Shown here: one piece after another, positions 46,162 through 57,591 of the stretch
Layout: every line of letters begins with the position of its first letter
How positions within the stretch are numbered: position 1 is the stretch's first letter
Made by a program: the position numbers and the translations under genes
Notes under the pieces: generated by a model
The model's database searches: none
Told to the model about the DNA's origin: nothing
What the model saw: the letters and a program-made list of their open reading frames with translations, nothing else
Assembly: GCA_030844895.1 (NCBI GenBank)
Contig: CM061225.1
Coordinates: forward strand, 99,797,188-99,861,187
From: Ambrosia x helenae
Taxonomy: Eukaryota > Streptophyta > Magnoliopsida > Asterales > Asteraceae
Direction: 5' to 3'
DNA length: 64,000 nt

Positions 46162-46305
46162 TTACAAGACAATATATTTTTCGAGATCACCTATTCCAAT
46201 ATTCTTCCACCGTTTCTTGTTGCATAGTTCATTAAGTTTCTGTTTCGCACCTTCAATCACAATTGCTTTGTTGAAATCAACAATAGCTTGTGTTGTGCAC
46301 CCAGA
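46162..46305 (-). CDS. Possible terminal exon on the MULE minus strand, unknown
   Basis: A minus-strand frame reads SGCTTQAIVDFNKAIVIEGA then KQKLNELCNKKRWKNIGIGD and LEKYIVL, stop at plus 46162-46164. It is lysine-rich and coding-like, with a possible upstream extension (PADWKREV). I cannot name the family. A second, convergent gene in the MULE is possible. Confidence 0.3.
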   Translation of the reverse strand, partial: SGCTTQAIVDFNKAIVIEGAKQKLNELCNKKRWKNIGIGDLEKYIVL

Positions 46306-47229
46306 AACTTCTCTTTTCCAGTCAGCGGGAACTCAGGACCGCATTCATATTCAAACTCATCTGAATTTGATCCAGGAGAACATGGTTCTACCTGTTGAAT
46401 ATGTGTACCAAATCTACAGGTACCCAATGTTCAAACCAGGCTGCCATACGAAAGTAGTACGGTGAAGAATCGCATCATCCGTTGCCGGACAGGTCGCTAA
46501 TGACGTGATGTGATTCATCAACACCGGATGGCGTGGGTTTGCCTGGAAAGTAGACCCGCCTAAAGAGCCCGTTGGAATGTCCAGATTTGGTAGACTAGAG
46601 GTTCAGACTACCAACGACAACCAACTCTCTAATATTTTAAACTAAAGTATCAATGTTGCATTCTACACGTGTTATACCACGTGTGGATGTAACATCGATC
46701 CAAGTAGTTTAATGTGGATGTAACACCGATCCAAAGACACCGCTTTTTTGGACCCCAGAAAAGCGATGCCAAGCGGGGGATGAAACAGCAGACGATGCTG
46801 TTAAGCATGACTCATCCCCGCCGAAAACAATTAAAACCCCATGTGAATGTAACATCGACCCAATATCAATAAAAAACCATACCATCCAGAACAATTGCAG
46901 GAAAAGTATTATATCTCATATTGTGTTGTAGTTTCCTACAACTGTGTATTTGTGTAGGTGTAAGTGGAATGGGATGGAGAAAATAGGAAGGGGCCGTAGC
47001 ATTATATAAGATCAAACACCACATTTGAAATGGTGGCATCAAAACCTACAAATCAATTGGCGGCATTGACTTCAACAATTGGTTTGGCGGCATCTTTGTG
47101 GGTTTTCTTTGATGCCGCTAATCTAGTTCTATACATCACCAATTTTAATTTTTTTTCCCCACTACCCCCCAAACGTAATTTGTAAAATAATAAACCCCCC
47201 AATTATGTAAATGATTCATCATCTATACT

Positions 47230-48300
47230 ACATTATAAAGTACCAAAGATAACTTTAATTGTAATTTTACATGTTTTTTTAAGATGAGAGTTCAAAAGTC
47301 TCATGTGTAAACCCAAAATGTCATGAAATTATTTCCGTTTTTACCATCCTCTTGCAAAACCCACTTGTATCCACATTCTTTAATATTTCATATTAATTAT
47401 TAAACATGAAGTATACATAATAACTAGCCTTCACGTATTCATTATTCGTGTTCTTTGTATTCTTAATTCAATTAAAAGTATCAAACACGTTTCACGTGTT
47501 CGCTAATAAATATTAATTTCAGTTTGTTCAAAATTTAGGCTAATTTTCATTCATATGCACGTGAACTTGAAAACCCCAAATTGAAATCCGGTGGGTTAAC
47601 AAAGATTGTGTATAAGAATGAGGAGGTGAGTTGATATCAGTTTTTTACCATGTAAATTCAAGGGCCAACATAGGAACTATGTTGCTAATTTGGGTTTACG
47701 GGCACATGTTTACATCATTCCACTACGGTAACATACTTTTAAAAGTCTTAATAACAAAGAACTCATTAAGTCAATTGCGAAGGATATCACTTTTAATACG
47801 ACTTAATGTTTTGTTACATTACTTAACTTTGAAATTAGTTAGGATAAATATTACAGGTCGTATAGCTTGGTAAACGTAAACCATGATGGAAATTGTGACC
47901 ATCACCGCACCGCATTGGATTCGCAGTAACAAATAACCATAGGTGGCATTTTTTTCCATGTTTGCTTATACTAGGGTCGTTGTATATTATCTCAAATGGC
48001 TCAAAAGTCACCAAAAGTCAATTTATACATATAGCACAACTTATATTTTTTCAAAGATTTAGATTATCATAGTAATACTGATATTTTTGTACTTATAGTT
48101 GATGCATAACCTTTTAGGGTGATTTATTGTTGATTTCCATAAAGAAACACAATATATAGTTATACCTGTGTAGGTTCTGCTCTTCATAGAATTTGAGGGA
48201 CATCAAAGGTATCACATAATGTTTATTTTCTTATTCTCATTGTTGTTGTTATTTTCTTCAGAAGATGTGTTAATTTAATATAATAATTTGTTTTAGTTAG
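47230..48300. other. Helitron C interior without recognisable gene
   Basis: AT-rich, with short frames only and no domain. The 80-codon frame at 47631-47873 lacks any signature. Confidence 0.4.
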
Positions 48301-48321
48301 TAAAGTTTTTTTTCTGAAGAG

Positions 48322-48471
48322 TATCTGAGAACCCTTCTTGGTAAACCAACAAAGGGCAAGAAGAACAAGACAATCATTGAGTTATGGATAGAAAAGTTCT
48401 ATACAAAAGAGACAAACTTGTTTAAGCCTTTCCCTAATGAATTACTTGACAGGGTTGAAAAGTATTTGGAT
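48322..48471 (+). pseudogene. Captured exon, gene unidentified
   Basis: A 50-codon block, YLRTLLGKPTKGKKNKTIIE then LWIEKFYTKETNLFKPFPNE and LLDRVEKYLD, ends exactly at a GTAAGC donor and follows a CTGAAGAG acceptor-like sequence. It is strongly coding-like (lysine-rich, amphipathic), but I cannot name the protein. It lies in Helitron C and is probably a captured fragment. Confidence 0.45.
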
Positions 48472-49446
48472 GTAAGCTTTTCCTTTAATATATGTGTGTA
48501 TGTGCGCGCGCTTAAAGCTAGGTAGTTAAGCCTCAAAGGCGTTAAGCACACTGAAGGTGCAAAGGGTGAGCCTGTCACTCTAAAAAGCGAGAGCTGTTTC
48601 AAGCAAGGCGTACATATAAATACACCGTTTTTAGGGGTTTTAGACATGTTTTAAGCTAGTTGCAGTCCATTTTTAGATGTTTCAGACCAGTTTTAGCTGT
48701 TTTATACCTGTTTAGACAAAACAAAATTTGCGGGATCCGGCTCGAGTTTAGCCGGAATTTGTGCATGTGTGCCTTGTTGGATGCAAGGCGTTATTCTATT
48801 CGGTAGAAGGCAATTTAAATATCAAGTTTCTACTACTAATGTTGCTAATTATTCGCCTTGTTAGCTCTTGCACTTTTGATATATTTGGCAAACTTTAGAC
48901 AAGTGTGAGCAGATTATGAGTACAAAATCTTTCACCTGATTGTGATTACTGAACCTTGTTTCGGCTATAGTTTGTTTTAGTCATTTGTGGGTTGGGTATC
49001 CAAAAGTATGTCTTTAGTATATACAACATGTTGGGTAGAACACTTGAGCCCTTTTCTTTTGCCTTGACATTATAGCTAGGTTTAGTGTTTGATGTTTATG
49101 TATACTTAGTTGAGCAAAATATGCATATGGATTTAAGAATTTATGACGGTGGTGCTGGTCTATTACTAAACGATAACATCATAAAATTTTAAATACCATT
49201 TCGTTTTAGTTAATAAGAATGCAGTTTTCTTTTGAAATGTTGTCATGTTGTGTCATAGTTGCGGGTTTTTTTATCTTTATTAATATCTTTTACTACTTAC
49301 CAATTGATGTTTGTTGTCGTTTTATTTGTGCACATGTCCCACTTGAACTTAATGAAATGCCAAGGGTAGGTTTGCGCAAAGCAACTTGAACGTAATGGTT
49401 TTTTTATAATTTAGCGCGCCGCAATGCGCGCAGTGTAATACAATAG

Positions 49447-49949
49447 CGGTATATATAACAAAAGTCTCGCTTATCTAAATGTGATTTATCAGATGTTCAA
49501 TATTTTCACTTTCAATAAAGCAAAAGCTTTTAAACATTACCATGTAAATTACTTGATTTCATAGCCTTTCGGTGGCCCCATTCCCCTATCAATATCACCT
49601 TCCCTTATTTTTTGACAAACCTAAAAGTAGGTATGTTTAGTTGTATTTCTTTTTTAATTTAACGTATTAATATTTTTGTTTTACGTTTTAAGACAAAGAA
49701 AAGAGTGGTTATCTAAATATAATAAAAAATAGATAATGGGACCGAGAAATAAAACAAATGAGAAAAACTAAAAAAGAAGACAAAAGGTGTAACTTATAAA
49801 ACTCTTGGTTCTGGATTAGCCATCAATATTTTATGTTTTGAAACTGTAATTTGTTTGGAGATGAATTGTTTTTATTTTAAAACTCATATTTGCAACATTA
49901 AAGTTTAAAAAGTATAATTCTATCTTATCTAGTTACTACATTTTAACGA

Positions 49950-49998
<49 letters not shown>

Positions 49999-50248
49999 CA
50001 GAGTACCTATATATTTAGGTGTGTATAGAAATTTCAAATAACCAAACTATAAACTATAATAATAAATAAAAAAAAGGGGGTGGCGGCGCAGCTTGTTGCC
50101 CGTCTACCTTCTATTGTAATGTAACTTTCGTATTTTGTTTTAATGAAAAATGAACTTATAAATAAAAAAAAAAAATAGAACTTGTTAAGAAACTAGTAAA
50201 TCTCTAATAGCTTTGTATTATCTGACTTTATGATAATATTTGTACAAA
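49447..50248. other. Unassigned AT-rich DNA with (TA)n
   Basis: It contains a (TA)n tract at about 49953-49996. No gene or terminal repeats were seen. Confidence 0.5.
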
Positions 50249-50258
50249 TAATCAAACT

Positions 50259-50665
50259 GGGGAGGGTTATCTTGAGAACGCTAAATATTGTGAGAACCGT
50301 GAGAACAAGTACAAAAATCAATCAAAATCAATTTTTTTAATACAAATCCCATTATAATCAAAATACAACATTAATAAATGAATTTTCTTTCCAAATAAGT
50401 CATCTTTTCTTGCAAAAACACTTTTAAATTAACTTTTTACACATGTGTAAATGAAACAGTTTACACATGTATAAACAGCAAATTTACACATGTGTAAAAA
50501 CAAATTATTTTCGTATACGTTTGAATTTTTACGCGTAATTTGTGTTTTTGAGTTGGAATTTTAGTAATAAAGACAAGTGTAAAAAGAAATTTGGAATTTG
50601 AATGGTTTTAGATGCCGTTCTCACGGTTCGCACGAAATATAGGTGTTCTCAAATTAACTTTCCCC
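50259..50665. mobile_element. Mutator-type MITE, perfect 10-bp TSD
   Basis: The 407-bp element starts GGGGAGGGTTATCTTGAGAAC and, read inwards from the right, GGGGAAAGTTAATTTGAGAAC; the inverted repeats extend to GTGAGAACCGTGAGAAC and GTGCGAACCGTGAGAAC. TAATCAAACT is repeated at 50249-50258 and 50666-50675. The interior has three TTTACACATGTGTAAA-like palindromes. It lies about 0.9 kb upstream of the intact gene. Confidence 0.85.
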
Positions 50666-50675
50666 TAATCAAACT

Positions 50676-51490
50676 AAACCAACATAATATAAATAATCGA
50701 ACTAAACCACCGTAATATAAATAATCGAACTGAACCACCGTAATACTCAACCTTTATCTATCTTTATTTTTATATATAGTACATTATTGGTCATAAAAGA
50801 AGTTAGATTTTTATAACGAATATATTTGTCTCGTACTTCTTGTTTACAGATTTTTTTATAGCCAGCTATTAGGACGGATATTACGAGATTACACCGAATA
50901 TAAGATTGATTATATAGTTTTTAAAGTTTTTATTTGTCTAAGTATATACTGAGGTATTGGATGATCCTTACTCGATTAACCAAAAACCGATACTATATTT
51001 GTTACCTGTATTAAAACTGAATATCTAAATATATTATATAATATTGATAAACAGAATAAATAATAAGGTGTTTAGAAACCATACACCCTATAATTAGGAT
51101 TCATACACCTTGGCCCACATCACTAACCAACAGGAAGCTGCGACATACGCAAAATGTGATGTCACACACCCCCAAATATGATGTCACATGGTGTATGAAT
51201 CTTAGAACCTTTTCATATGCTTATATGGAAGAAAGACAAACATATAATTGATATAACATGTTCAAATGATTAAAATGCACTATGAACATCAAAACTTAAG
51301 TAGTTAAATGTCATTGTTAAAACTTAAAAATGTAATCCTTCCAACTAATTTCAAAAACCAACCACCCCTATATAAATATATCTAGATTTTACAAATAATC
51401 TACATGCGACAAAGAATCTTTTCCAAATATTAAAGTGTTTCGTTCCAGTCTCTCACTATTGACTACAAATCAAATTCACATATTATTATG
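50676..51490. other. Upstream region of the intact gene
   Basis: It includes two copies of an AATCGAACT(A/G)AACCACCGTAATA repeat near 50,690-50,740, and a block at 51,065-51,215 with partly inverse ends (GGTGTTTAGAAACCATACACC and GGTGTATGAATCTTAGAACC) that may be an old MITE. A TATATAAATATA stretch near 51,370 could be a second TATA element. Confidence 0.4.
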
Positions 51491-51492
51491 CC

Positions 51493-51500
51493 TATATAAA
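51493..51500 (+). promoter_or_regulatory. TATA box of the gene at 51554
   Basis: TATATAAA lies about 54-61 bp before the start codon, allowing a transcription start near 51,525 and a short 5' leader. Confidence 0.6.
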
Positions 51501-51553
51501 CTATGCCTTCTCTCTTCTCACCAAAATTTTAACATTAAAAAAAACTCTCATTC

Positions 51554-52171
51554 ATGGCTGTTGATGTGTACACTACCTCTACAAGCCCCAGAATCTCATT
51601 CTCTCATGATCTCCAAGACCCGGATTCAATCTATTCAGATTCACTAGACCCGACCCGATCCGACCAGCTCTTGTTATCACCAACGTTCGATTTCGACTTT
51701 CGGACCACTTCAAATCTTACTCCAGCCGATGAACTATTTTCCAATGGTAAAATCCTGCCTACCCAAATCAAAAAACCTCAAATTGTTCAAATCCTAGACA
51801 CCAAAGCCAAATCTAACAACCCGAATTCGGATACTCAAAAGAAACTACTCAAAGAGTTAATTCAAGATCAAGATCAAGAACAAGACAAATCATTACTAAG
51901 ATCATTCTGGCAATTCAGGAGAAGTGCAAGTTACAATTGTGATAACACAAAGGGTCCAAAAGGCTTACTTAGATCGTTATCTATTAAAAGTTTGGCCCGA
52001 AGCAATTCGACAGGGTCAGCTTTGAACCCAAAGCGAAATTCGGGCCAAAAGGTGGTGGAAAAGACAAAGGATCCCATGTTATTGAGAAGGTGTTCTAGTT
52101 TGAATCAAGCACCTCCTCCACCTGTGTATTATAGTTATCAAAATTCGAATAAGAGTTGCAAAGGAGGATAA
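51554..52171 (+). CDS. Plant-specific regulator-like protein, 205 aa (DUF1645-like / membrane-associated kinase regulator-like)
   Basis: A single uninterrupted exon starts MAVDVYTTSTSPRISFSHDL in good context (TTCATGGCT) and ends at a TAA at 52169-52171. Visible motifs in order are an acidic serine-rich N-terminus, SPTFDFDFRTT near residue 43, TPADELFSNGKILP near residues 56-69, a QDQDQEQDKS low-complexity hinge, LLRSFWQFRRSASYNC, then serine/arginine-rich LLRSLSIKSLARSNSTGS and a basic NPKRNSGQK tail with a proline run. The ADELFxxGxIxP motif plus a basic RSFWxFxRSxS block is typical of small plant proteins annotated DUF1645 or membrane-associated kinase regulator-like. The precise family is uncertain. 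A TATA box sits upstream, and there is no sign of decay. It is the best candidate host gene here. Confidence 0.8.
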   Translation: MAVDVYTTSTSPRISFSHDLQDPDSIYSDSLDPTRSDQLLLSPTFDFDFRTTSNLTPADELFSNGKILPTQIKKPQIVQILDTKAKSNNPNSDTQKKLLKELIQDQDQEQDKSLLRSFWQFRRSASYNCDNTKGPKGLLRSLSIKSLARSNSTGSALNPKRNSGQKVVEKTKDPMLLRRCSSLNQAPPPPVYYSYQNSNKSCKGG

Positions 52172-52693
52172 GGATTATTCCTGTTTTGAACATTCCACCT
52201 GCTTATAATATTTCTAAGGGGACTATAAATTTTTTTGGGCTTGGGTTTTTTTGTAATGGGAAGGTTAAAAAGAAGACCAAATCTTAAAGGGGTTTGTATA
52301 TTTTTTTTGGTTGTTTGTTGTAATTTTCTTGTTTTAATTGTGTTGTAAATATGTTTTAATTAGTTACATATTGTAAGGTTATATAGAGAGGACAAAATGT
52401 ATTTTGAGCATAAAAACAAAATTATATGAAATTACGGTATTTGTTATTAAGGTGTTTATAAATGGTTGAAACTTACCGAATCTACAAACCAGAGCAAGGT
52501 GTCCGGTTTGAGATCTAGTCGATTAGGTTCATGGTTTGGTTTACATGGATTTGCCGGCTTTATGTCTCTATATCTGGTTTGGAATTGGTCGTATATTAAA
52601 CCGAATTGGCAATTTTTTTTTTTTTTTTATATATGTATGTATGTATACATTCTCATTATGACATATGTAGTTATATATATATATATATATATA
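52172..52693. other. 3' flank of the intact gene
   Basis: It holds the probable 3' untranslated region: T-rich elements, TTGTAATTTTCTTG and TGTTGTAAATATG near 52,318-52,352. No exact poly-A site can be fixed. A (TA)n tract starts near 52,672. Confidence 0.4.
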
Positions 52694-52874
52694 GGGGTAG
52701 GTTCACGTACAAACAGTTTTTCGTACGAACTGTACGAATTGAAGGAAAAAACACGCGGACCGTTTATAACTAGAGTAATTATATAATTACTCTAGTTATA
52801 AACGGCTCGCGTGTTTTTTCCTTCAATTCGTACAGTTCATACCGAAAAGTTGTTTGTATTTCATCTTTTGTCTC
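52694..52874. mobile_element. Palindromic foldback element flanked by (TA)n
   Basis: A 181-bp element lies between TA tracts (to 52,693 and from 52,875). Its arms, about 52,715-52,780 and 52,783-52,850, are almost perfect inverse copies, for example TCGTACGAACTGTACGAATT against AATTCGTACAGTTCATACCG, centred on AATTATATAATT near 52,781. The start GGGGTAGGTTCACG resembles the GGGGAAGG starts of the TA-flanked elements at the left of the window. Confidence 0.8.
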
Positions 52875-52907
<33 letters not shown>

Positions 52908-54972
52908 ATTATTTTAATCGTGAAACAATCTTTTTTCATTTGCAACTAGTGGTATTCTTTGTCGCGTGTTGCATGAATTTTCGGTATGATTCAGAATCAG
53001 GTCACTGGTCACCTAATGCTTAGCTCAAGTTGACGAAAAGAATAACAAAAGAAATTAAACCTAAATCCTTTACCACATGTTCGTGAATCTTGTACAAATG
53101 AAAGTGAATGCGGTTTTCACCGTCGAAACCCACCACCGCTGACTGCTTTGGCATGAAAAAAACTGACATTTTATACTATAGAGAGAGAAACCCTATAGAA
53201 GACAGCGACATTATATGTTAATGTATAATTTTGCAAAATACTTTCATCGTGATATGTATTAAAGAGATGTCAGAGAAGTAGCTTATAGTGGTCTAATTAG
53301 GAATAACCCACATGATAGAAGCCAAAGAAGGAGGAAAAAAAATAAAAAAACCAAGATAACCACAACAAACCATGGTTCGAACCTGGGCAGAAGATATCAC
53401 AACAAACCAAGGTAACCACCGGACCACAAAGATAGATTTGAAGCAAAATAAAATAACAATTACTAATACTAACAGTGAGAAAAACACTATTCATGAAACT
53501 TTGAAAACTGACATTATATATAAATACAAATACCAACTTAACGTCCAACAAAACTTCCGTTAATCAATTTACCGCTGTTACCATCGCCGTCTATGCCACA
53601 TAATACGCGAAAACTGCCTCCATGTTTCTTCTCCTAACACCGCCCTTCTCTTTCGAGTCTTCTTCCATTTAGGGTTCCGTTTATCCATTCTCACATACTC
53701 CGTATTCCGAGTTCATAACCGTCAACAACATTCTTGACCATTGCCGTTAATTTCCATGTAAGCAATCTTCTTAATTCTTTTGAATAAACATACCCTTTAC
53801 TCCGTATTCGTTAGTGAGTGATTTTCATTATATATTTTGGATGACACTGTGTTTGGATTTAATAATTTGGGTTTGTCGATTCTGAAGTGAATTTTTAAGA
53901 TTATATATGATTGTTGCGTTAGGGGAATATTGATTTGAATGGGTTTTCATCTTCAACAAGAAAGTTTAATCCCTGATCATGTGATTTTCATCAAAATTGA
54001 TCATCCTTTGTTTGTTATTTAAATGATTTGAATGGGTTTCCATGTTTAAAACGAACATTTAGTCTCTGGCCATACCTTTTTTTTTATTAAAAGTCATGAA
54101 CCTTTGTTATTCAATAAGGGTTACTCTGTTTGATTTTACGTCTTTAATCGTTTTCTCCAATAACTTAACTGTGTTTCTATTTTCTATCATCAACCGTTTT
54201 CTCCTTTCCTTCACCAACACACGAATCGGAAAAGAAAAAAAAAAGAATTGCAATCATTCTTTCCTCCCTACCCTTTTGTCCCTCTCTATATTGATACTTC
54301 AAACATTTGAAGGATTTTGATACCATCTCCATCAGGGTAAAGAGATAGACCGGGAGAAGCAACAAAGATATATTCGTCTAGCAAATCACGTTTTAATTTG
54401 CCGATTACATCACATAAGGTAACTTACTTCATATTATTCTAGGTCAAATCCATCATGTTTGAAGATTTTGCTAGCTTTTTTTGTTTATGGTTTTATACAA
54501 CATTTGTATATCTAACTAGAATAATCACGTGTTTGCGATTGTTGGATGTATTCTTGCAGGAACTTGGCGTTGTAAGCCGTCGTTCCATTTTCGCTATTCA
54601 AGAGCATTTTATTGGAATAAAGAATAAATCAAGAGTATTTATCATCTCCTTTTGATGAATTAAGGCTCCAAAGCGATGAAGCGCCAATGAAACATCCGTT
54701 GAAGGAATTTGAGGAGGTATATATCCATCAAAATTATTCTTTGAAAAAAACGTTCAACCTGTGTGCATTTCCATTAGGTCATATGTTTGATTTTGTTTCC
54801 ATTTTCAATTTCGATGTTCATTTTCCTACCATTTTAAACTCATAATCTGGGCACTTGAATCTGCAAGTTATAGTTATGTCAAATTTGTGATTTTTTTGAT
54901 GATATGTTAGTTCATAATACTATGTAAATGAAATTTTATATGTTTGGTTTGTTCACGTGTATCTCTACATAT
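52875..54972. other. Unassigned DNA, possibly a broken gene
   Basis: Small coding-like islands occur at about 54,340-54,420 and 54,560-54,720 (GTAAAGAGATAGACCGGGAG and GAACTTGGCGTTGTAAGCCG regions, with GT-like borders), but frames are short and I recognise no protein. Pyrimidine-rich 53,620-53,700 resembles a 5' untranslated leader. If a gene started here it is cut off by the LTR array at 54,973. Confidence 0.35.
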
Positions 54973-56484
54973 TGTAACACCCCAACCGATGGCGGAAACA
55001 TCGGGATGTCACGTAATGATGATTGTTCAGTAGCTCATGGTGAATGATAAATTCCATTAAATAATTTAAATGAATTACATACAACTGTTCTAGAATTTGT
55101 ACATCAAGTTGAATAAAACTATACACATATCTTCAAGCATCAAATCAAATCTTCAAGCAAATAGAACCTGAAACATGTTAAGTTGAAAATGTTTTGGGTC
55201 AACAAAAGTTGGTGAGAGTTACATAGGTTTTTGATGATTGAATAAAATGTTGTGCAATTCATGTGTCATGTCAATCTAGTCCATATGTGAGAACATACTA
55301 GAAATAAATCGAGTGCATAATCAACCCTGATGACTGTTATAAAATGATACATACCATACGCTCATGGTCCAATATGTTATACGATAACAAACACCCACGT
55401 AACCTTTGTAGGAGGCACGTATCCGGGTGGGATTGTCAGTCCAATAGATCTATCAATGTATACCGCCGGCTTGTACGGAGTTAATGATTATGCTAGAATG
55501 GTGCTTACTCTAATCATGCTCAAGACATAATGCAACATAGAAAACACATAGACACATTGATGATTGAATTGCATAAAATGATGTTGTAACATGTTTCACC
55601 CCAAAAATGGTGATAAATAGAAAAGGGGCTATGTAAAACTCACCTTGGTAAAATGTTATATCTGTTGAAAAATTGGATAATGGTGTTGCCCAAATATATC
55701 AAGTATCACCCTATAATAAGGTAACAAATAAGTCTAAGTCTATCTAGCATACAAATGTATAAGTTTCTAGGGCTTCGAATTGGGGATAATTGCTCGTTCG
55801 ATTAATATTAAAAATATTCGCCAATTGAGAGAAATTTAGTAAATAAATGACTAAAAATCTTTTTATGAAATTTAAATTTAAGATGATCACAATGATATGT
55901 ATAAAGTATAAAAATAATTTTTATAAAATTATTTTCTTTAAAATAGATTATTAAATCTATTTATTACAAATTGTCAAAACTTAACCTTAATATTTAAAAA
56001 TATTAAAATCAAAGAATTAGAAGTTTAAAATTTATATTTCTGCTCCAAATAATCAGAAATAATTTCTATAAAATTTTGGTGCAAAAATAATGAAAATTGA
56101 ATTTATTATGATTTAATTATGATTAAATCTAACAAAAATTGATTAAAAATATAAAATAAATGATTTTACTGAATTAAAAATTATTTCAGTAAAGTTTAAT
56201 GTTATAAAAACTTAAAATAATTTTTGTGGAAATTAATAAGATCGTTTCGATATTTTTATAGATTTTTATAAATAAAATAGAATAAATTTGATTTATTTAT
56301 TATATATATTAAATAAATAAATTTTTGAAAACTAAAAATTGGGTGTTGAACTTTTATCTCAGATCAACATGATATAATTTTTGTAGAATTTATAAAAAGG
56401 TTTTACTATTTAAAAATGAATTTACAAGATTTAAATGTAATAATTATATATATAATTGGCTTGTTGAAAAATAATGCAAAAAGG

Positions 56485-56572
56485 GGTGCCCATGCTGGGA
56501 CTCGAACCTAAGTACCCAGCCGGTCCGAAGCTTTAGCACAGCCAAGGGAACCATCTGGGCTACAAGCTCTGA
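56485..56572 (-). other. tRNA-like module, sense, in LTR A
   Basis: On the minus strand TAGCCCAGATGGTT (plus 56549-56562) is the A box and GGTTCGAGTCC (plus 56498-56508) the B box, followed downstream by CCCCTTTTTGCATTATTTTT. The offset from the LTR start is about 1.02-1.11 kb. The copy in LTR B is at 60325-60412. Confidence 0.78.
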
Positions 56573-57204
56573 TGGTGTTTGTTCTTTTCTGAAAAATCTT
56601 TTATGCGATCAATACCTTATGTTTTCTTCCCAAATCAGTTTTAGCGAAACCCTAGAATTTTCAATTGGACAAATCACACACTTTGAACCCGATTAATGTT
56701 AGGGTTTATGCTGTGTGATCGCCGACTAATAAAACCCACAAAAAATATAGAACTCACAGTGTTTGTTTCGTTGATGAATGCTCGGTCAAAGCCAAAAGTC
56801 AAACAACGAGGAGGATGATAATAACAGTGAGATTGGAGAAGAATTGGAGATTGAGAAGAGAGTATGAGCGAGTTGTTATGCTGTGCCAAGGTTCAATTTA
56901 TAGGGAAAGGGCTTGGTGTTTGATTTGGTAATCGTTGACCCTGAATTCAATATTGACGCGAATAATGATTATAATTGGTATGATTTAGCTTGTAATTGGA
57001 CGCGTATAGATGATTGACAGGCCGGTAATCACGAATCGTTGCCATATATGAACAATTACGGATTAATTGTGATAATTAAGCTGGTCAAAAGAAAAAAAAT
57101 TTTTATAGTTAACTGCTGCTGCTCGCTGTTTCGTAACAGCTAAGAAGAAGGAGGGCAACGAAGATTGGGTTAAATATATTTTATGTTTGAACTAAATCAG
57201 AATA

Positions 57205-57300
57205 AAGTCTTGGCTCAAGTGGTTAAGTGTGTGTGGGTGTGTGCGAGGTTGGTCCGGTTCGAGACCCGGGTGGAGCAGGTTTTAATTCTTTTTTTTTTTT
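57205..57300 (+). other. tRNA-like module, antisense, in LTR A
   Basis: TGGCTCAAGTGGTTAAG (57211-57227) is a tRNA-Leu/Ser-like A box. GGTTCGAGACC (57256-57266) is the B box, followed by GGTTTTAATTC and a T-run of 12. The offset from the LTR start is about 0.30-0.38 kb. The copy in LTR B is at 61045-61140. Confidence 0.78.
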
Positions 57301-57428
57301 TAACAATGAAAAGGGGATGGTTGTTGGGCTATTGGGCCGGGTCAGCAAGTGGGCTCAGGTTTGGGTTTAAATTTGGGCTCCGAAATACAGGGAATGGGTT
57401 ATGAATGAAATAATCAAATTATTTGTTT

Positions 57429-57469
<41 letters not shown>

Positions 57470-57591
57470 ATAAACCTATATATATATATATATATATATA
57501 TAAGTTGTGAATTAGGAGAATAAAAACTTAGGTAAAAAAAAATGAGGGGTTTTTATATTTAAAATTTGGGGGAAAATTTTGCGATGTTACA

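Larger units (their letters stand above)
41174..47217. mobile_element. MULE carrying a plant mobile domain gene, 9-bp TSD
   Basis: The 6,044-bp element has inverted ends of about 110 bp: GAATCCTTTGCATAAATAGG on the left and GAATCATTTACATAATTGGG read inwards from the right. It is flanked by exact 9-bp repeats ATCATCTAT at 41165-41173 and 47218-47226. Subterminal regions carry many GATGCCGCCAA motifs in both orientations. The interior holds a multi-exon plant mobile domain pseudogene, a solo LTR, a GC-rich tandem repeat and a possible minus-strand frame. No mudrA transposase motif is visible. Association of plant mobile domain genes with MULEs is established. Confidence 0.88.
41169..49446 (+). 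mobile_element. Helitron C, interrupted at base 5 by a MULE; 3' end uncertain
   Basis: Removing the MULE and one TSD copy restores A|TCTATACTACATTATAAAG, a Helitron 5' terminus like those at 27248 and 27255. The likely 3' end is GCGCGCCGCAATGCGCGC, a hairpin, then AATACAATAG ending near 49446, which corresponds to AATACTAG with mutations. About 2.2 kb of Helitron sequence (47,227-49,446) remains, including a captured exon at 48322-48471 and an AAGCGC-type repeat at 48510-48800. Confidence 0.5.
54973..57591 (-). repeat. LTR A of array 2 (3' LTR)
   Basis: This 2,619-bp LTR is nearly identical to LTR B. Main differences are the lengths of the ATT and AT microsatellites near 57,430-57,500 and a few single-base indels. 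It contains one sense and one antisense tRNA-like module. Confidence 0.9.

Noticed and set aside
53360..53400. GGTTCGAACCTGGG as another tRNA-like module
   Set aside because: B-box-like sequence only; I could not find an A box at the right distance on either strand.
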